The translations under genes were made by a program, and so were the position numbers. The notes beneath the pieces are model-generated. The model was not told where the DNA came from. It made no database searches and saw only the letters and a list, made by a program, of their open reading frames with translations. This document shows positions 1-7,733 of a DNA stretch of 48,461 nt, one piece after another. Origin of the DNA: Bacteroidales bacterium (GTDB taxonomy: Bacteria > Bacteroidota > Bacteroidia > Bacteroidales > WCHB1-69); assembly GCA_017616775.1 (NCBI GenBank), contig JAFZXM010000019.1, positions 1-48,461 of the forward strand, written 5' to 3'. Within the stretch, counting starts at the first letter, position 1. Every line of letters starts with the position of its first letter.

Positions 1-114
1 CAATTACTTTGGGTAGTTTTAAAGCTAATTTTGTAGAAGTATATTGTTTCAGACTGCAATGATACAAAATTTAAAGCAAATTGCGACCATGAAACAATTG
101 CAGTTGGTTGATTA

Positions 115-140
115 TAAAGACGTTTCATGAAACGTCTTTA
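115..140. repeat. Perfect 26-bp palindrome
   Basis: The sequence reads the same on both strands over 26 bases, centred between 127 and 128. It can fold as an 11-bp stem with a CATG tetraloop. Only three T residues follow the stem on the plus strand, so it is a weak terminator at best. It may end transcription from a gene left of the window, or be a dyad binding site. No protein gene is seen in 1-355. Confidence 0.5.
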
Positions 141-225
141 CATGTATGTGAAATGACAAATTGATGGTTGGTAGTTACTTGAAGAATATAATATTTTCGA
201 GAATGTTCCGTATTGGAAAAAATAG

Positions 226-233
226 TATTTTTG
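226..233 (+). promoter_or_regulatory. Promoter -7 element TATTTTTG
   Basis: This matches the Bacteroidota -7 consensus TAnnTTTG. Transcription would begin near 239. No protein gene follows on this strand before the strong terminator at 294-328, so it probably drives a short non-coding transcript. Confidence 0.45.
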
Positions 234-239
234 CAAAAT

Positions 240-328
240 AAATTAATTACTTTTTTTTATAGGTGGTGATAAAAAACACCTATGTTGTTTTTCAGGTTTT
301 ACGATGTTACATCGTAAAACCTTTTTTA
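240..328 (+). ncRNA. Candidate small RNA (promoter to terminator, about 90 nt)
   Basis: A TAnnTTTG promoter at 226-233 and a strong intrinsic terminator at 294-328 bracket about 90 nt without a convincing reading frame. The transcript would hold a first hairpin (arms 259-265 and 277-283, 11-nt A-rich loop) and then the terminator hairpin. The only ATG frame, from 283, is 11 codons and runs into the terminator. No known RNA family is recognised. The alternative is that the terminator serves a gene upstream of the window. Confidence 0.4.
294..328 (+). terminator. Intrinsic terminator
   Basis: A perfect 13-bp stem (294-306 with 310-322) and a TTA loop are followed by a run of T on the plus strand. 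There is no T run on the minus side, so it points rightward and does not serve the minus-strand gene at 356-937. Confidence 0.75.
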
Positions 329-355
329 TATAAATACAAGAAAGCCAGTTGTCTA

Positions 356-937
356 CTATTTTATTGTCCTCTCGTTCAAATTTTCCATAAATTGCACAAA
401 GGGGTTGAAGGAGGGTGAGGCGTTGATAAAAGCGGTAAAGATTTCAAAATTGGTGCCGTGTTCGGTGGTGACGTTGTCGGAGACCATTTTTGCCATCAGC
501 AGGGGCACTTTTAGTTTGTCACACACATGGGCCACGGCGGCACCTTCCATGTCAAATATGCAGTCGGTTTGTTCCTCCGCTCTTTTGGTGACAAAGGAGT
601 CGGAGGTGATACATTTTATTTTATCTTTTCCTACAAGGGGATACACTTTATGGTAATCCAGCAATCCTTTAGGGGCATTCACGTCACCGTATTCCACTTC
701 GTGGGGGAAAAGAACCGCTCCTTGCGGATATGTTTCCGAAGCGGCACAAAAGCCTACCAAAGCCACCATGTCAAACTTCGCATCATGCAGTGCCACCGCT
801 GCTGTGGAAGCGGCATTCACTTTTCCTATGCCGCAGGCAAGCACTTTGTATTCGTGTTGCAGACGGGAAAATGTTTGCAAAGAGGATAAAAACAATTCCT
901 TTTCAATGTCCATGGGGGCTAATACTAAAATTTTCAT
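356..937 (-). CDS. Nucleoside hydrolase/phosphorylase superfamily protein (MTA/SAH nucleosidase- or futalosine hydrolase-like)
   Basis: The protein has about 193 residues. It carries the PNP/UDP phosphorylase-superfamily layout: an N-terminal KILVLAPMDIE strand, a GIGKVNAA segment, and a C-terminal DMEGAAVAHVC followed by VSDN. In MTA/SAH nucleosidases the Glu of DMEG and the Asp of SDxxD act on the ribose and the base. The middle glycine-rich motif is divergent (VGFCAASETYP), so the substrate (methylthioadenosine, S-adenosylhomocysteine or futalosine) is not settled. Two ATGs in tandem (940 and 937) precede the conserved start; the longer frame from 997 overlaps the promoter. It is a single gene, divergent from rsfS. 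Confidence 0.75.
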   Translation of the reverse strand: MKILVLAPMDIEKELFLSSLQTFSRLQHEYKVLACGIGKVNAASTAAVALHDAKFDMVALVGFCAASETYPQGAVLFPHEVEYGDVNAPKGLLDYHKVYPLVGKDKIKCITSDSFVTKRAEEQTDCIFDMEGAAVAHVCDKLKVPLLMAKMVSDNVTTEHGTNFEIFTAFINASPSFNPFVQFMENLNERTIK

Positions 938-967
938 CATGCTTTTTTTGCTTCTTGTTATTGTTTG

Positions 968-975
968 CAAAAATA
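968..975 (-). promoter_or_regulatory. Promoter -7 element TATTTTTG
   Basis: Read on the minus strand this is TATTTTTG, fitting TAnnTTTG, about 30 nt upstream of the nucleosidase-like start. It sits back to back with the rsfS promoter. Confidence 0.5.
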
Positions 976-1026
976 CAAAATTTGAAGCAAATTTCAATCC
1001 TATATGATATGTAATGCAAAAAATGT

Positions 1027-1034
1027 TATCTTTG
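1027..1034 (+). promoter_or_regulatory. Promoter -7 element TATCTTTG (rsfS-ftsH)
   Basis: This is an exact TAnnTTTG match, 33 nt upstream of the rsfS start at 1068. It shows that the reading-frame ATG at 1014 lies upstream of the transcript and is not used. Confidence 0.6.
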
Positions 1035-1067
1035 CATTTTTATAACCAAATAGATAGTAGATACTAT

Positions 1068-1448
1068 ATGACCAAACAAAAAGAGCATATCAAAGCGGAT
1101 GGGCAGGAGTTGTCGTCTTGTATTATAGCGGCTTTGCAAGATAAAAAGGCACAGGATGTGGTGGAGATGGATCTCACATCGGTGGGAGTGTCTTTGTTTG
1201 ATAAATTTATCATTTGCACGGCCACGTCCAACACACATGCCGATGCATTGACAGACAGTGTATATCGCATGGTAAAGGAGAAAACGGGCATTATACCCAA
1301 TCATATAGAAGGCACAATCAATGCCCAATGGATATTGATGGATTATTTTGACACGGTGGTGCATATATTTCTGGCGGAAACGAGGGAATATTATGCATTG
1401 GAACGTTTGTGGGCCGATGCCGCCAAAAAGGAATATGCCGGTCAATAG
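1068..1448 (+). CDS. rsfS: Ribosomal silencing factor RsfS
   Basis: The protein has 126 residues, the usual size for the family. RsfS binds ribosomal protein uL14 on the 50S subunit and blocks subunit joining when nutrients are short. Family hallmarks seen are the KAQDVVEMDLTSVGVSLFDKFIICTA core, the ADALTDSVYR helix, and the conserved WILMDYFDTVVHIF near the C-terminus. The start at 1068 (MTKQKEHIK) is chosen because the earlier in-frame ATG at 1014 lies upstream of the promoter. It lies 28 nt before ftsH, probably in the same transcript; rsfS beside ftsH is a common Bacteroidota arrangement. Confidence 0.9.
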   Translation: MTKQKEHIKADGQELSSCIIAALQDKKAQDVVEMDLTSVGVSLFDKFIICTATSNTHADALTDSVYRMVKEKTGIIPNHIEGTINAQWILMDYFDTVVHIFLAETREYYALERLWADAAKKEYAGQ

Positions 1449-1476
1449 TCAACTGTCTGTTTATTAAAATAGTATT

Positions 1477-3627
1477 ATGTCAAATAGCAACAATCATTCA
1501 AAATCGAAAGACAATAAAGGACGCTCCGGAAACAATTCCAACCAGGCGGGCAACAATAATAAAAAGACTGGAAGTTTTTATTGGATATATGTCGTGGTTG
1601 CCGTAGCTTTGCTCATATTGTCGTTTTACGGGTGGGATAGCGGTGTTGCCGCTATCGACAATGTGAAGTTGGATAAAATGATTACCAACGGAGACGTGGA
1701 GAAAATAGTCATTAAAAAGCATAAGGATATAGCGGATGTATATTTGAATCCCAGGCATATCAATAATGACACCACTTACAAGCAGGCCTTTTCAAGAAGC
1801 AAGAACGGTCCTCATTTTTATATAGACATAGCCGATGTGGCTACTTTCACCGAAGAGATAAAAGAGGCGGAACAATTAGCCATAGACAGGCTTAGCTATG
1901 GTAAAACAGAGGAGGAAGTTCGGCAAATAGAGCAAGACTATCAGCGGGTGGTGATATTAAGCGACAACAGCAAACCTCTCAGTTGGGAAGGTATTTCCTT
2001 TTTTGTATTCCTTGCCTTGATGATTATTATGTGGATAGTCATCAGCCGGTCGATGGGCGGCAAAGGAGTAGGGGGCAGCAGTGTGTTTAACATAGGCAAA
2101 TCCCAGGCCACCATGTATAATAAAGACACCCAGATATCCATTACCTTTAAAGATGTTGCCGGATTGGAAGGGGCCAAAGATGAGGTGGTGGAGATAGTGG
2201 ATTTTTTGAAAAATCCTAAAAAATATACCAGTCTGGGAGGCAAGATACCCAAAGGAGCTTTGCTGGTGGGTCCTCCGGGAACGGGTAAAACCCTTTTGGC
2301 AAAAGCGGTGGCGGGAGAGGCACAGGTGCCGTTTTTCTCTTTGTCCGGCTCCGATTTTGTGGAGATGTTTGTAGGTGTGGGTGCTTCCCGTGTGAGAGAT
2401 TTGTTCAAAACAGCCAAAGAAAAGGCTCCCTGTATAGTGTTTATCGATGAAATAGACGCTATAGGCCGTGCCCGTGGCAAAAATGCTTTTACCGGAGCCA
2501 ACGATGAAAGAGAAAACACATTGAATCAGCTGCTTACAGAAATGGACGGATTTTCCACCAATGCAGGCGTGATTATTTTGGCAGCCACCAACAGGGCTGA
2601 TATATTGGACAGGGCTTTGATGCGTGCCGGCAGATTTGACAGGCAGATACACATAGAATTGCCCGATTTGGACGAAAGAAAAGCTATCTTCGGCGTGCAT
2701 GTGAGGCCGTTAAAACTCGGTAAGGATGTGGATTTGGAATTTTTTGCCAAACAAACGCCCGGTTTTTCCGGCGCCGATATCGCCAATGTGTGCAACGAAG
2801 CTGCTTTAGTGGCTGCACGTAAGAGCAAAAAGGAAGTGCAGAAACAGGATTTTCTGGATGCAGTGGACAGAATAGTGGGCGGTTTGGAAAAAAGAAATAA
2901 AATTATCTCACAAGAGGAAAAGAAGGTAATTGCTTATCATGAGGCGGGACACGCAACGGTAAGTTGGATGTTGCGTTATGCAGCCCCGTTGGTGAAGGTC
3001 ACCATAGTGCCGAGAGGAAAATCTTTGGGTGCCGCCTGGTATTTGCCGGAAGAGCGGCAAATCACCAATAAAGAGCAACTGTTGGATGAGATGTCCGCCA
3101 CTTTGGGCGGCAGAGCCGCCGAAGAGGTGGTGTTCGGCACGGTTTCAACAGGAGCCCTCAACGATTTGGAGCGCGTAACCAAGCAGGCTTATGCCATGGT
3201 GGCTTATTACGGCCTGAATGACAAGGTGGGCAATTTGAGCTATTACGATTCATCGGGACAGAGTGAATATGCTTTTAATCGCCCTTATAGCGAAAAAACA
3301 GCCGAAACCATAGACCACGAGGTGCACGCATTGATAGATAATGCTTATAACAGGGCAAAAGAAATTTTAAGTCAGCATAAAGAACAATTGGCCCGCTTGG
3401 CAGAACAATTGTTGGAAAAAGAGGTGATATTCCGCGAAAATCTGGAAGAAATTTTCGGTCCCCGTCCTTTTGAGGAACCAGCCGAAGCCCCGCAGCAAAA
3501 AGAAGAAACTCCTGCCGAAGCAAGGACAGAAGATACGCTTGATGCTGCTGAAGCTGCTGAAGAAACAAACAACGAACAAGAACAGGACGATACTTTGTTG
3601 AACCCGACGCCGGAAGAGGAGGAATAA
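1477..3627 (+). CDS. ftsH: ATP-dependent zinc metalloprotease FtsH
   Basis: This is a membrane-anchored AAA+ protease of 716 residues that degrades misfolded membrane proteins and regulators. Order of parts: an Asn/Ser/Lys-rich cytoplasmic N-terminus (1-32), TM1 at about 34-52, a periplasmic domain, TM2 at about 172-190, AAA module with Walker A GPPGTGKT at 265-272, Walker B CIVFIDEIDAIG, the second region of homology ending GRFDRQ, and the zinc protease motif HEAGH at 488-492. A roughly 60-residue acidic, low-complexity tail (Glu/Ala-rich) follows. It is 3 nt upstream of cdsA. FtsH controls lipid enzymes in other bacteria, so its coupling to cdsA-psd is suggestive. Confidence 0.97.
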   Translation: MSNSNNHSKSKDNKGRSGNNSNQAGNNNKKTGSFYWIYVVVAVALLILSFYGWDSGVAAIDNVKLDKMITNGDVEKIVIKKHKDIADVYLNPRHINNDTTYKQAFSRSKNGPHFYIDIADVATFTEEIKEAEQLAIDRLSYGKTEEEVRQIEQDYQRVVILSDNSKPLSWEGISFFVFLALMIIMWIVISRSMGGKGVGGSSVFNIGKSQATMYNKDTQISITFKDVAGLEGAKDEVVEIVDFLKNPKKYTSLGGKIPKGALLVGPPGTGKTLLAKAVAGEAQVPFFSLSGSDFVEMFVGVGASRVRDLFKTAKEKAPCIVFIDEIDAIGRARGKNAFTGANDERENTLNQLLTEMDGFSTNAGVIILAATNRADILDRALMRAGRFDRQIHIELPDLDERKAIFGVHVRPLKLGKDVDLEFFAKQTPGFSGADIANVCNEAALVAARKSKKEVQKQDFLDAVDRIVGGLEKRNKIISQEEKKVIAYHEAGHATVSWMLRYAAPLVKVTIVPRGKSLGAAWYLPEERQITNKEQLLDEMSATLGGRAAEEVVFGTVSTGALNDLERVTKQAYAMVAYYGLNDKVGNLSYYDSSGQSEYAFNRPYSEKTAETIDHEVHALIDNAYNRAKEILSQHKEQLARLAEQLLEKEVIFRENLEEIFGPRPFEEPAEAPQQKEETPAEARTEDTLDAAEAAEETNNEQEQDDTLLNPTPEEEE

Positions 3628-3630
3628 AAC

Positions 3631-4443
3631 ATGAAGAATCTGATATTGCGCACATGTACGGGTATTGCCTTTGTCGCCTTGGTGGTGGCTGCCGTATTGT
3701 CGGGTGATATAATATTGCTCAATGTGTTTATGGTGTTTGCATGTATCGGCTTGTATGAATATGTAAAATTATTGGATACCAAAAATATCCGTATCTCCTG
3801 GTGGTTTTATGTAACGGCGCTGGTGACTTATTTTTTGTTGGCATATATGCGTTCTGTAAAATTGTTGGATGTGCATGTGATGCTGATAATCCTGACATTG
3901 ATGGCTTGTATGTTGCTTTTGGAAGTGTTTCGCAGGCAATATGAACCCATAGTCACGGCGGCTTATTCGGTGTTGGGGGTGGTATGGATAGCCATTCCGA
4001 TGTCGTTGGTGAACATTTTGGCTTACGATTACGGAAAATGGACATTATTGGTGATGTTTATTCTGTTGTGGTTGTCCGATACTTTGGCCTATTGCGTGGG
4101 CAGTTTGTTGGGCAGACATAAATTGTGTGAGCGTATATCTCCCAAAAAAACATGGGAAGGAAGCATAGGTTCGGCATTGCTGACCATGACAGCGGCAGGG
4201 TTCATGCCTTTAATCATACCGCAGTTAAGTCTTACTGTATGGCAAACGGTAGGCATGGCAGGGGTGATAATCGTATCCGGCACCATGGGCGATTTGTTCG
4301 AATCGTTGTTAAAACGCAGTTTGAATGTAAAGGATTCGGGTAATATTTTACCCGGGCACGGCGGCATATTGGATAGATTTGACTCCATGCTGGCGGCCGT
4401 TCCGTTTGTGTTGTTGTATTTAGTGATAATTAATTTATTGTAG
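3631..4443 (+). CDS. cdsA: Phosphatidate cytidylyltransferase
   Basis: This integral membrane enzyme makes CDP-diacylglycerol from phosphatidic acid and CTP, the branch point of phospholipid synthesis. The 270-residue protein has about eight hydrophobic segments. The family signature lies at the C-terminal end: SPKKTWEGSIG, then GDLFESLLKR, then KDSGNILPGHGGILDRFDS, which holds the metal- and CTP-binding acidic residues. It starts 3 nt after ftsH and ends 4 nt before psd, forming a compact lipid pair in one operon. Confidence 0.95.
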   Translation: MKNLILRTCTGIAFVALVVAAVLSGDIILLNVFMVFACIGLYEYVKLLDTKNIRISWWFYVTALVTYFLLAYMRSVKLLDVHVMLIILTLMACMLLLEVFRRQYEPIVTAAYSVLGVVWIAIPMSLVNILAYDYGKWTLLVMFILLWLSDTLAYCVGSLLGRHKLCERISPKKTWEGSIGSALLTMTAAGFMPLIIPQLSLTVWQTVGMAGVIIVSGTMGDLFESLLKRSLNVKDSGNILPGHGGILDRFDSMLAAVPFVLLYLVIINLL

Positions 4444-4447
4444 CAAT

Positions 4448-5107
4448 ATGAAAATACATAAAGAAGGTTATAAAATTATCTTGTTTTCTTTTATCATATT
4501 ATGTATATTGGAATTGGTGGTTATCAATATATTGCCCCATAGTACCATATCCAACATAGTATCCGTCACCATCGGCTTTTTGTTGTTTTATCTTATTGTG
4601 CGGTTTTTCCGTTTTCCGTTCCGTTTGTTGTCGGAAGATGAAAATGCCGTTTATTCCCCTGCCGACGGCAAAGTGGTGGTGATAGAAGAGGTGTTTGAAG
4701 ACAAATATTTTCATGAAAAACGATTGCAGGTGTCCATTTTTATGTCCATCATGAATGTGCATGTTAATTTTCATCCCATTTCGGGTACGGTGGTCTCCAC
4801 CGACTATTATCCGGGAGACAAAATGGTGGCATGGCATCCTAAATCATCAGAGTTGAATGAGCACTTTTGCACGATTATTGAAGATAATAAAAAACGGACT
4901 ATTATGGTAAAGCAAATAGCCGGAGCAATGGCACGCAGAATTATCACTATAGCCGAAGTGGGCGACACGGTGGAGCAGGGGCAGGAATTGGGAATTATCA
5001 AATTCGGTTCCAGAGTGGATGTGTTGTTGCCTTTGAATGCAAAGTTGAACGTAAGTTTGAATGAAAAAGTAAAAGCCAAAGAAACAGTTTTGGCCTATTT
5101 TGAATAA
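4448..5107 (+). CDS. psd: Phosphatidylserine decarboxylase proenzyme
   Basis: It converts phosphatidylserine to phosphatidylethanolamine. The 219-residue length fits the short bacterial type. Two hydrophobic segments (about 8-27 and 31-50) anchor the N-terminus. The conserved SPADGKVV and NVHVNFHPISG segments follow. The self-cleavage site is the Gly-Ser in IKFGSRVDVLLP near residue 182; cleavage there turns the Ser into the pyruvoyl cofactor of the small chain. It directly follows cdsA, whose product feeds phosphatidylserine synthesis; no pssA is in the window. Confidence 0.95.
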   Translation: MKIHKEGYKIILFSFIILCILELVVINILPHSTISNIVSVTIGFLLFYLIVRFFRFPFRLLSEDENAVYSPADGKVVVIEEVFEDKYFHEKRLQVSIFMSIMNVHVNFHPISGTVVSTDYYPGDKMVAWHPKSSELNEHFCTIIEDNKKRTIMVKQIAGAMARRIITIAEVGDTVEQGQELGIIKFGSRVDVLLPLNAKLNVSLNEKVKAKETVLAYFE

Positions 5108-5134
5108 AAAAATGTAATCAAAAAACACAATGTT

Positions 5135-5650
5135 ATGAAAAAGTTGTTAAGCATAATGGTTATGATGAGTTTAGTGTGTGCTGTATCGGCACAAAACGCT
5201 AACACTACCGTTAAAAAGGAAAAATGTCCCGCAGCCGACAAGTGTCAAAGAGTGGAACCCTGTGCAGCTTCGGCTACAAGAGAATGCCCTAAAGTACAGG
5301 GAGCAGCCAAACAATGCCCGAAAGCAGTGAACGAAACACATCAATGCCAAAAAGCGGCGGCAGCAGAAGTTCACCAATGTCAAAAGGCAAACGGCGAAGT
5401 ACATCAATGTCACAAAGAAGCTGCCAACACCCATCAGTGTCATAAAGCTGAAGGCGAAGCGCATCAATGTCAAAAAGCGGCAGACAACACCCGTCAATGC
5501 AGCGGCAAAGATGAAAAAACGTCCCAACTTAAAAGCAAGTTTGAAGAATGTTCAAACAAAGCCGGCATCAAAGAAACGGAACAATACAAATCCTTCAAAG
5601 ATGCCGATACAGAACACTCCTCTGTAAATTGTACCATGGAAAATAAATAA
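5135..5650 (+). CDS. Secreted Cys/His-rich decapeptide-repeat protein
   Basis: The protein has 171 residues with a signal peptide (about 1-19, ending VSAQ). The mature part is very rich in Cys (13), Gln, Lys and Ala. From residue 69 a ten-residue unit of the form HQC(Q/H)KAxxxx recurs with His or Arg at 69, 80, 90, 100, 110 and 120; at DNA level the spacing is 33 nt once and then 30 nt. Upstream, CPxxxxxC-like spacings form an older, degenerate part. The C-terminal 45 residues are charged and non-repetitive. No family is recognised. Regular HxC units suggest metal binding or redox function in the periplasm, which is inference only. It lies 27 nt after psd. Confidence 0.8.
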   Translation: MKKLLSIMVMMSLVCAVSAQNANTTVKKEKCPAADKCQRVEPCAASATRECPKVQGAAKQCPKAVNETHQCQKAAAAEVHQCQKANGEVHQCHKEAANTHQCHKAEGEAHQCQKAADNTRQCSGKDEKTSQLKSKFEECSNKAGIKETEQYKSFKDADTEHSSVNCTMENK

Positions 5651-5678
5651 AGTTAAACAGTAATAAATTTTTAAAGAG

Positions 5679-6320
5679 ATGAAAAAGATTTTAATATTCA
5701 TTTTAGGAATTGCCATGAGCACGGCCGCAATGGCTCAAACAGCTCAGGAAACAACCGTTGAATTCAACAAAAAACATGTACAGGGCGTATGTATAAGTTT
5801 TAAAGACTATTCCCAAGACATAGTAAGAGATGCCCTTACCAAACGTTTGGAAAAAGATGCAGCCTTGAAAGGCAGCAATGTAAAAGGTTGGAGAGCCTAT
5901 TTGTCACAATATTTCATGGAATTGGGCACCAAAAATTTTGATATCTATACCAATGTGGTGACCATAGGTAAGAAAAAAGAACAACAGGTGGTGGTATATT
6001 TGTTGGTATCTACCGGCAATGAAAATTTTGTTACCTCAGCCAGTGAAAAAGATGTGATAGACAATGCCAAAAACTTTTTGAACAATTTTGCATCCTATGT
6101 AAGAACGCATGATATTAATGTAAAAATAGACAATCAAAATGAATTGATTGCCAAATTGAAAAAAGAATATGAATCATTGACATCCGACAAAGAAAAGATG
6201 CAAAACCAAATTAAAGATTTGGAAAAGAAAATCACGGCAAAAGAGGATGAAATAAGTAAGAAAAACGAGGAAATCAAAAAAGCCGAAGAAGATTTGTCGG
6301 CAATGAAAAGCAAATTATAA
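5679..6320 (+). CDS. Secreted coiled-coil protein of unknown function
   Basis: The protein has 213 residues with a signal peptide (about 1-19, ending AMAQ). Residues 25-150 form a mixed domain with conserved-looking hydrophobic strands. Residues 150-213 are a Lys/Glu heptad-rich coiled coil, beginning NELIAKLKKEYESL. I do not recognise the family. It follows the Cys/His protein by 28 nt and precedes two terminators, so it is probably the last gene of the rsfS-ftsH-cdsA-psd transcript. Confidence 0.75.
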   Translation: MKKILIFILGIAMSTAAMAQTAQETTVEFNKKHVQGVCISFKDYSQDIVRDALTKRLEKDAALKGSNVKGWRAYLSQYFMELGTKNFDIYTNVVTIGKKKEQQVVVYLLVSTGNENFVTSASEKDVIDNAKNFLNNFASYVRTHDINVKIDNQNELIAKLKKEYESLTSDKEKMQNQIKDLEKKITAKEDEISKKNEEIKKAEEDLSAMKSKL

Positions 6321-6353
6321 AGAGTTAATTTTTCATTCTCTATTTTTTAATGA

Positions 6354-6386
6354 GTGTCGCAGAACAAACCTGCGGCACTTTTTTTT
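6354..6386 (+). terminator. Intrinsic terminator
   Basis: A 9-bp stem (6354-6362 with 6370-6378, one G·U pair) is followed by eight T. It closes the ftsH-cdsA-psd operon. Confidence 0.75.
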
Positions 6387-6403
6387 GCCGCCAGCCGTTG
6401 ACA

Positions 6404-6453
6404 ACGGCAGCAATACAGGTTGCATGCTGTATTTTGCCGTGTGCTTTTTTTTT
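6404..6453 (+). terminator. Second, larger terminator-like hairpin
   Basis: Two stacked stems, 6404-6409 with 6435-6440 and 6412-6418 with 6427-6433, surround the loop 6419-6426 and are followed by a nine-base T run. It overlaps an alternative hairpin (6395-6399 with 6403-6407). It lies 20 nt past the first terminator. The rest of the gap to 6580 holds no supported gene. Confidence 0.55.
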
Positions 6454-6582
6454 AGGCGCAGGTGTTGTTTTTCAGGGACAAACACTGTCCTTTCTACGCC
6501 GGCTTTGCCGATATAAAAGGGGATAAACACCATTTCACTTTATGTTTTGGCGGATAGTTACGGTTGGTAATAAAAAAAATGG

Positions 6583-6590
6583 TATATTTG
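6583..6590 (+). promoter_or_regulatory. Promoter -7 element TATATTTG (lysine operon)
   Basis: This TAnnTTTG match lies about 90 nt upstream of the CoA-transferase gene. The 5' leader holds one small hairpin (6606-6613 with 6620-6627). It is too short for a lysine riboswitch. Confidence 0.6.
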
Positions 6591-6680
6591 CACATTAAAA
6601 TATATTATCCTTTTATTCGAAAGGGTATCACATGCTCAAGAAATAGTAATATTAATGTCTAAACACTAAGATATAAAGAT

Positions 6681-7328
6681 ATGAATAAGCAAATTACAAT
6701 AGAGGAAGCGGTCGCTAAAATTAAAGACGGTATGACTATCATGGTCGGTGGTTTTTTGGCCAATGGCACACCCAATAAGATATTGGATGCGTTATCGGAA
6801 TCGAATGTGAAAAATCTTACCGTAATAGCCAATGACGCCGCATTTTCAAACAAAGGAGTAGGCAAATTGTTTGTACACAAACAAGTAAAAAATTACATAG
6901 CCTCACACATAGGCTCCAATGAGTTGATACAAGAACAGATGAATAATCATGAAATCAATGTTACCTTGGTTCCTCAAGGCACTTTGGCCGAAAGAATCCG
7001 TTGCGGCGGTTGCGGCTTGGGTGGCGTGCTTACCAAAACGGGCATGGGCACCATCATTGCCGAAGGTAAAGAAGTGGTTACCGTAGACGGGGAAGATTAT
7101 CTTTTGGAAAAGCCCTTGCGTGCAGATGTGGCATTGATAGGCGCCACCAAAGGTGATACTGACGGAAATTTGGTATATGTAGGTACCAGTCAGAATTTTA
7201 ATCCTTTGATGGCTATGGCTGCCGATATGGTAATAGCAGGTGTCGATAATTTGGTGAATGTGGGAGAGATAGCTCCGGAACAGGTGCATACTCCTGCAAT
7301 ATTAGTGGATTATATTGTAAAACAATAA
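6681..7328 (+). CDS. atoD: 3-oxoacid/butyrate-acetoacetate CoA-transferase, subunit A
   Basis: The protein has 215 residues, normal for the A (AtoD-type) subunit, which with subunit B moves CoA between butyryl-CoA (or another acyl-CoA) and acetoacetate. Visible motifs are [11 protein letters not shown] near the N-terminus, [14 protein letters not shown], and the glycine-rich [17 protein letters not shown] loop. The catalytic Glu lies in subunit B, which is not encoded next to it or anywhere in this window. It is first in an operon with kal, kce and kdd (4-nt gap to kal), where it would release acetoacetate and butyrate at the end of lysine fermentation. A role restricted to that pathway is inferred from context. 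Confidence 0.88.
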   Translation: MNKQITIEEAVAKIKDGMTIMVGGFLANGTPNKILDALSESNVKNLTVIANDAAFSNKGVGKLFVHKQVKNYIASHIGSNELIQEQMNNHEINVTLVPQGTLAERIRCGGCGLGGVLTKTGMGTIIAEGKEVVTVDGEDYLLEKPLRADVALIGATKGDTDGNLVYVGTSQNFNPLMAMAADMVIAGVDNLVNVGEIAPEQVHTPAILVDYIVKQ

Positions 7329-7332
7329 TAAA

Positions 7333-7731
7333 ATGGATAAGAAAATATCTTCAAAGATAAGATTAAGAATGAGCGCTAAAGATGCTCATTATGGCGGAAA
7401 TTTAGTGGACGGAGCCCACATGGTTCATCTTTTCGGTGATTTGGCTACAGAGTTGCTGATTATGCGGGACGGTGATGAGGGTTTGTTCAGGGCCTACGAC
7501 AGTATAGATTTTTTAGCACCCGTATATGCAGGCGACTATATAGAGGTGGAAGGATGGATAGACAGAGAAGGCAACACTTCCCGTCATATGATATTCGAAG
7601 CCCGCAAGGTGGCGGTAGCACGGCCGGACATATCCGCCTCTGCCGCTGATGAGTTGGAAGAACCCATAGTAGTATGCCGGGCTTCCGGTACATGTGTTAC
7701 CCCCAAAGAATGCCAACGTAAAAATAAATAG
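7333..7731 (+). CDS. kal: 3-aminobutyryl-CoA ammonia-lyase
   Basis: This is a hotdog-fold enzyme of 132 residues that removes ammonia from L-3-aminobutyryl-CoA to give crotonyl-CoA in lysine fermentation. It shows the [32 protein letters not shown] start and the [15 protein letters not shown] strand that mark the family. It sits 4 nt after atoD and 2 nt before kce, an arrangement that confirms the assignment. The C-terminus (residues 118-132) is basic and variable. Confidence 0.9.
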   Translation: MDKKISSKIRLRMSAKDAHYGGNLVDGAHMVHLFGDLATELLIMRDGDEGLFRAYDSIDFLAPVYAGDYIEVEGWIDREGNTSRHMIFEARKVAVARPDISASAADELEEPIVVCRASGTCVTPKECQRKNK

Positions 7732-7733
7732 TC

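Noticed and set aside
59..130. 23-residue ORF in the left gene-free stretch
   Set aside because: It has no promoter element in front, runs into the palindrome, and has no recognisable content.
5339..5503. CRISPR-like array
   Set aside because: The 30-nt periodic units have no spacers and encode in-frame peptide repeats inside a secreted protein gene.
6597..6680. Lysine riboswitch ahead of the lysine fermentation operon
   Set aside because: The leader is only about 84 nt with one small hairpin; the L-box is about twice as long with five helices.
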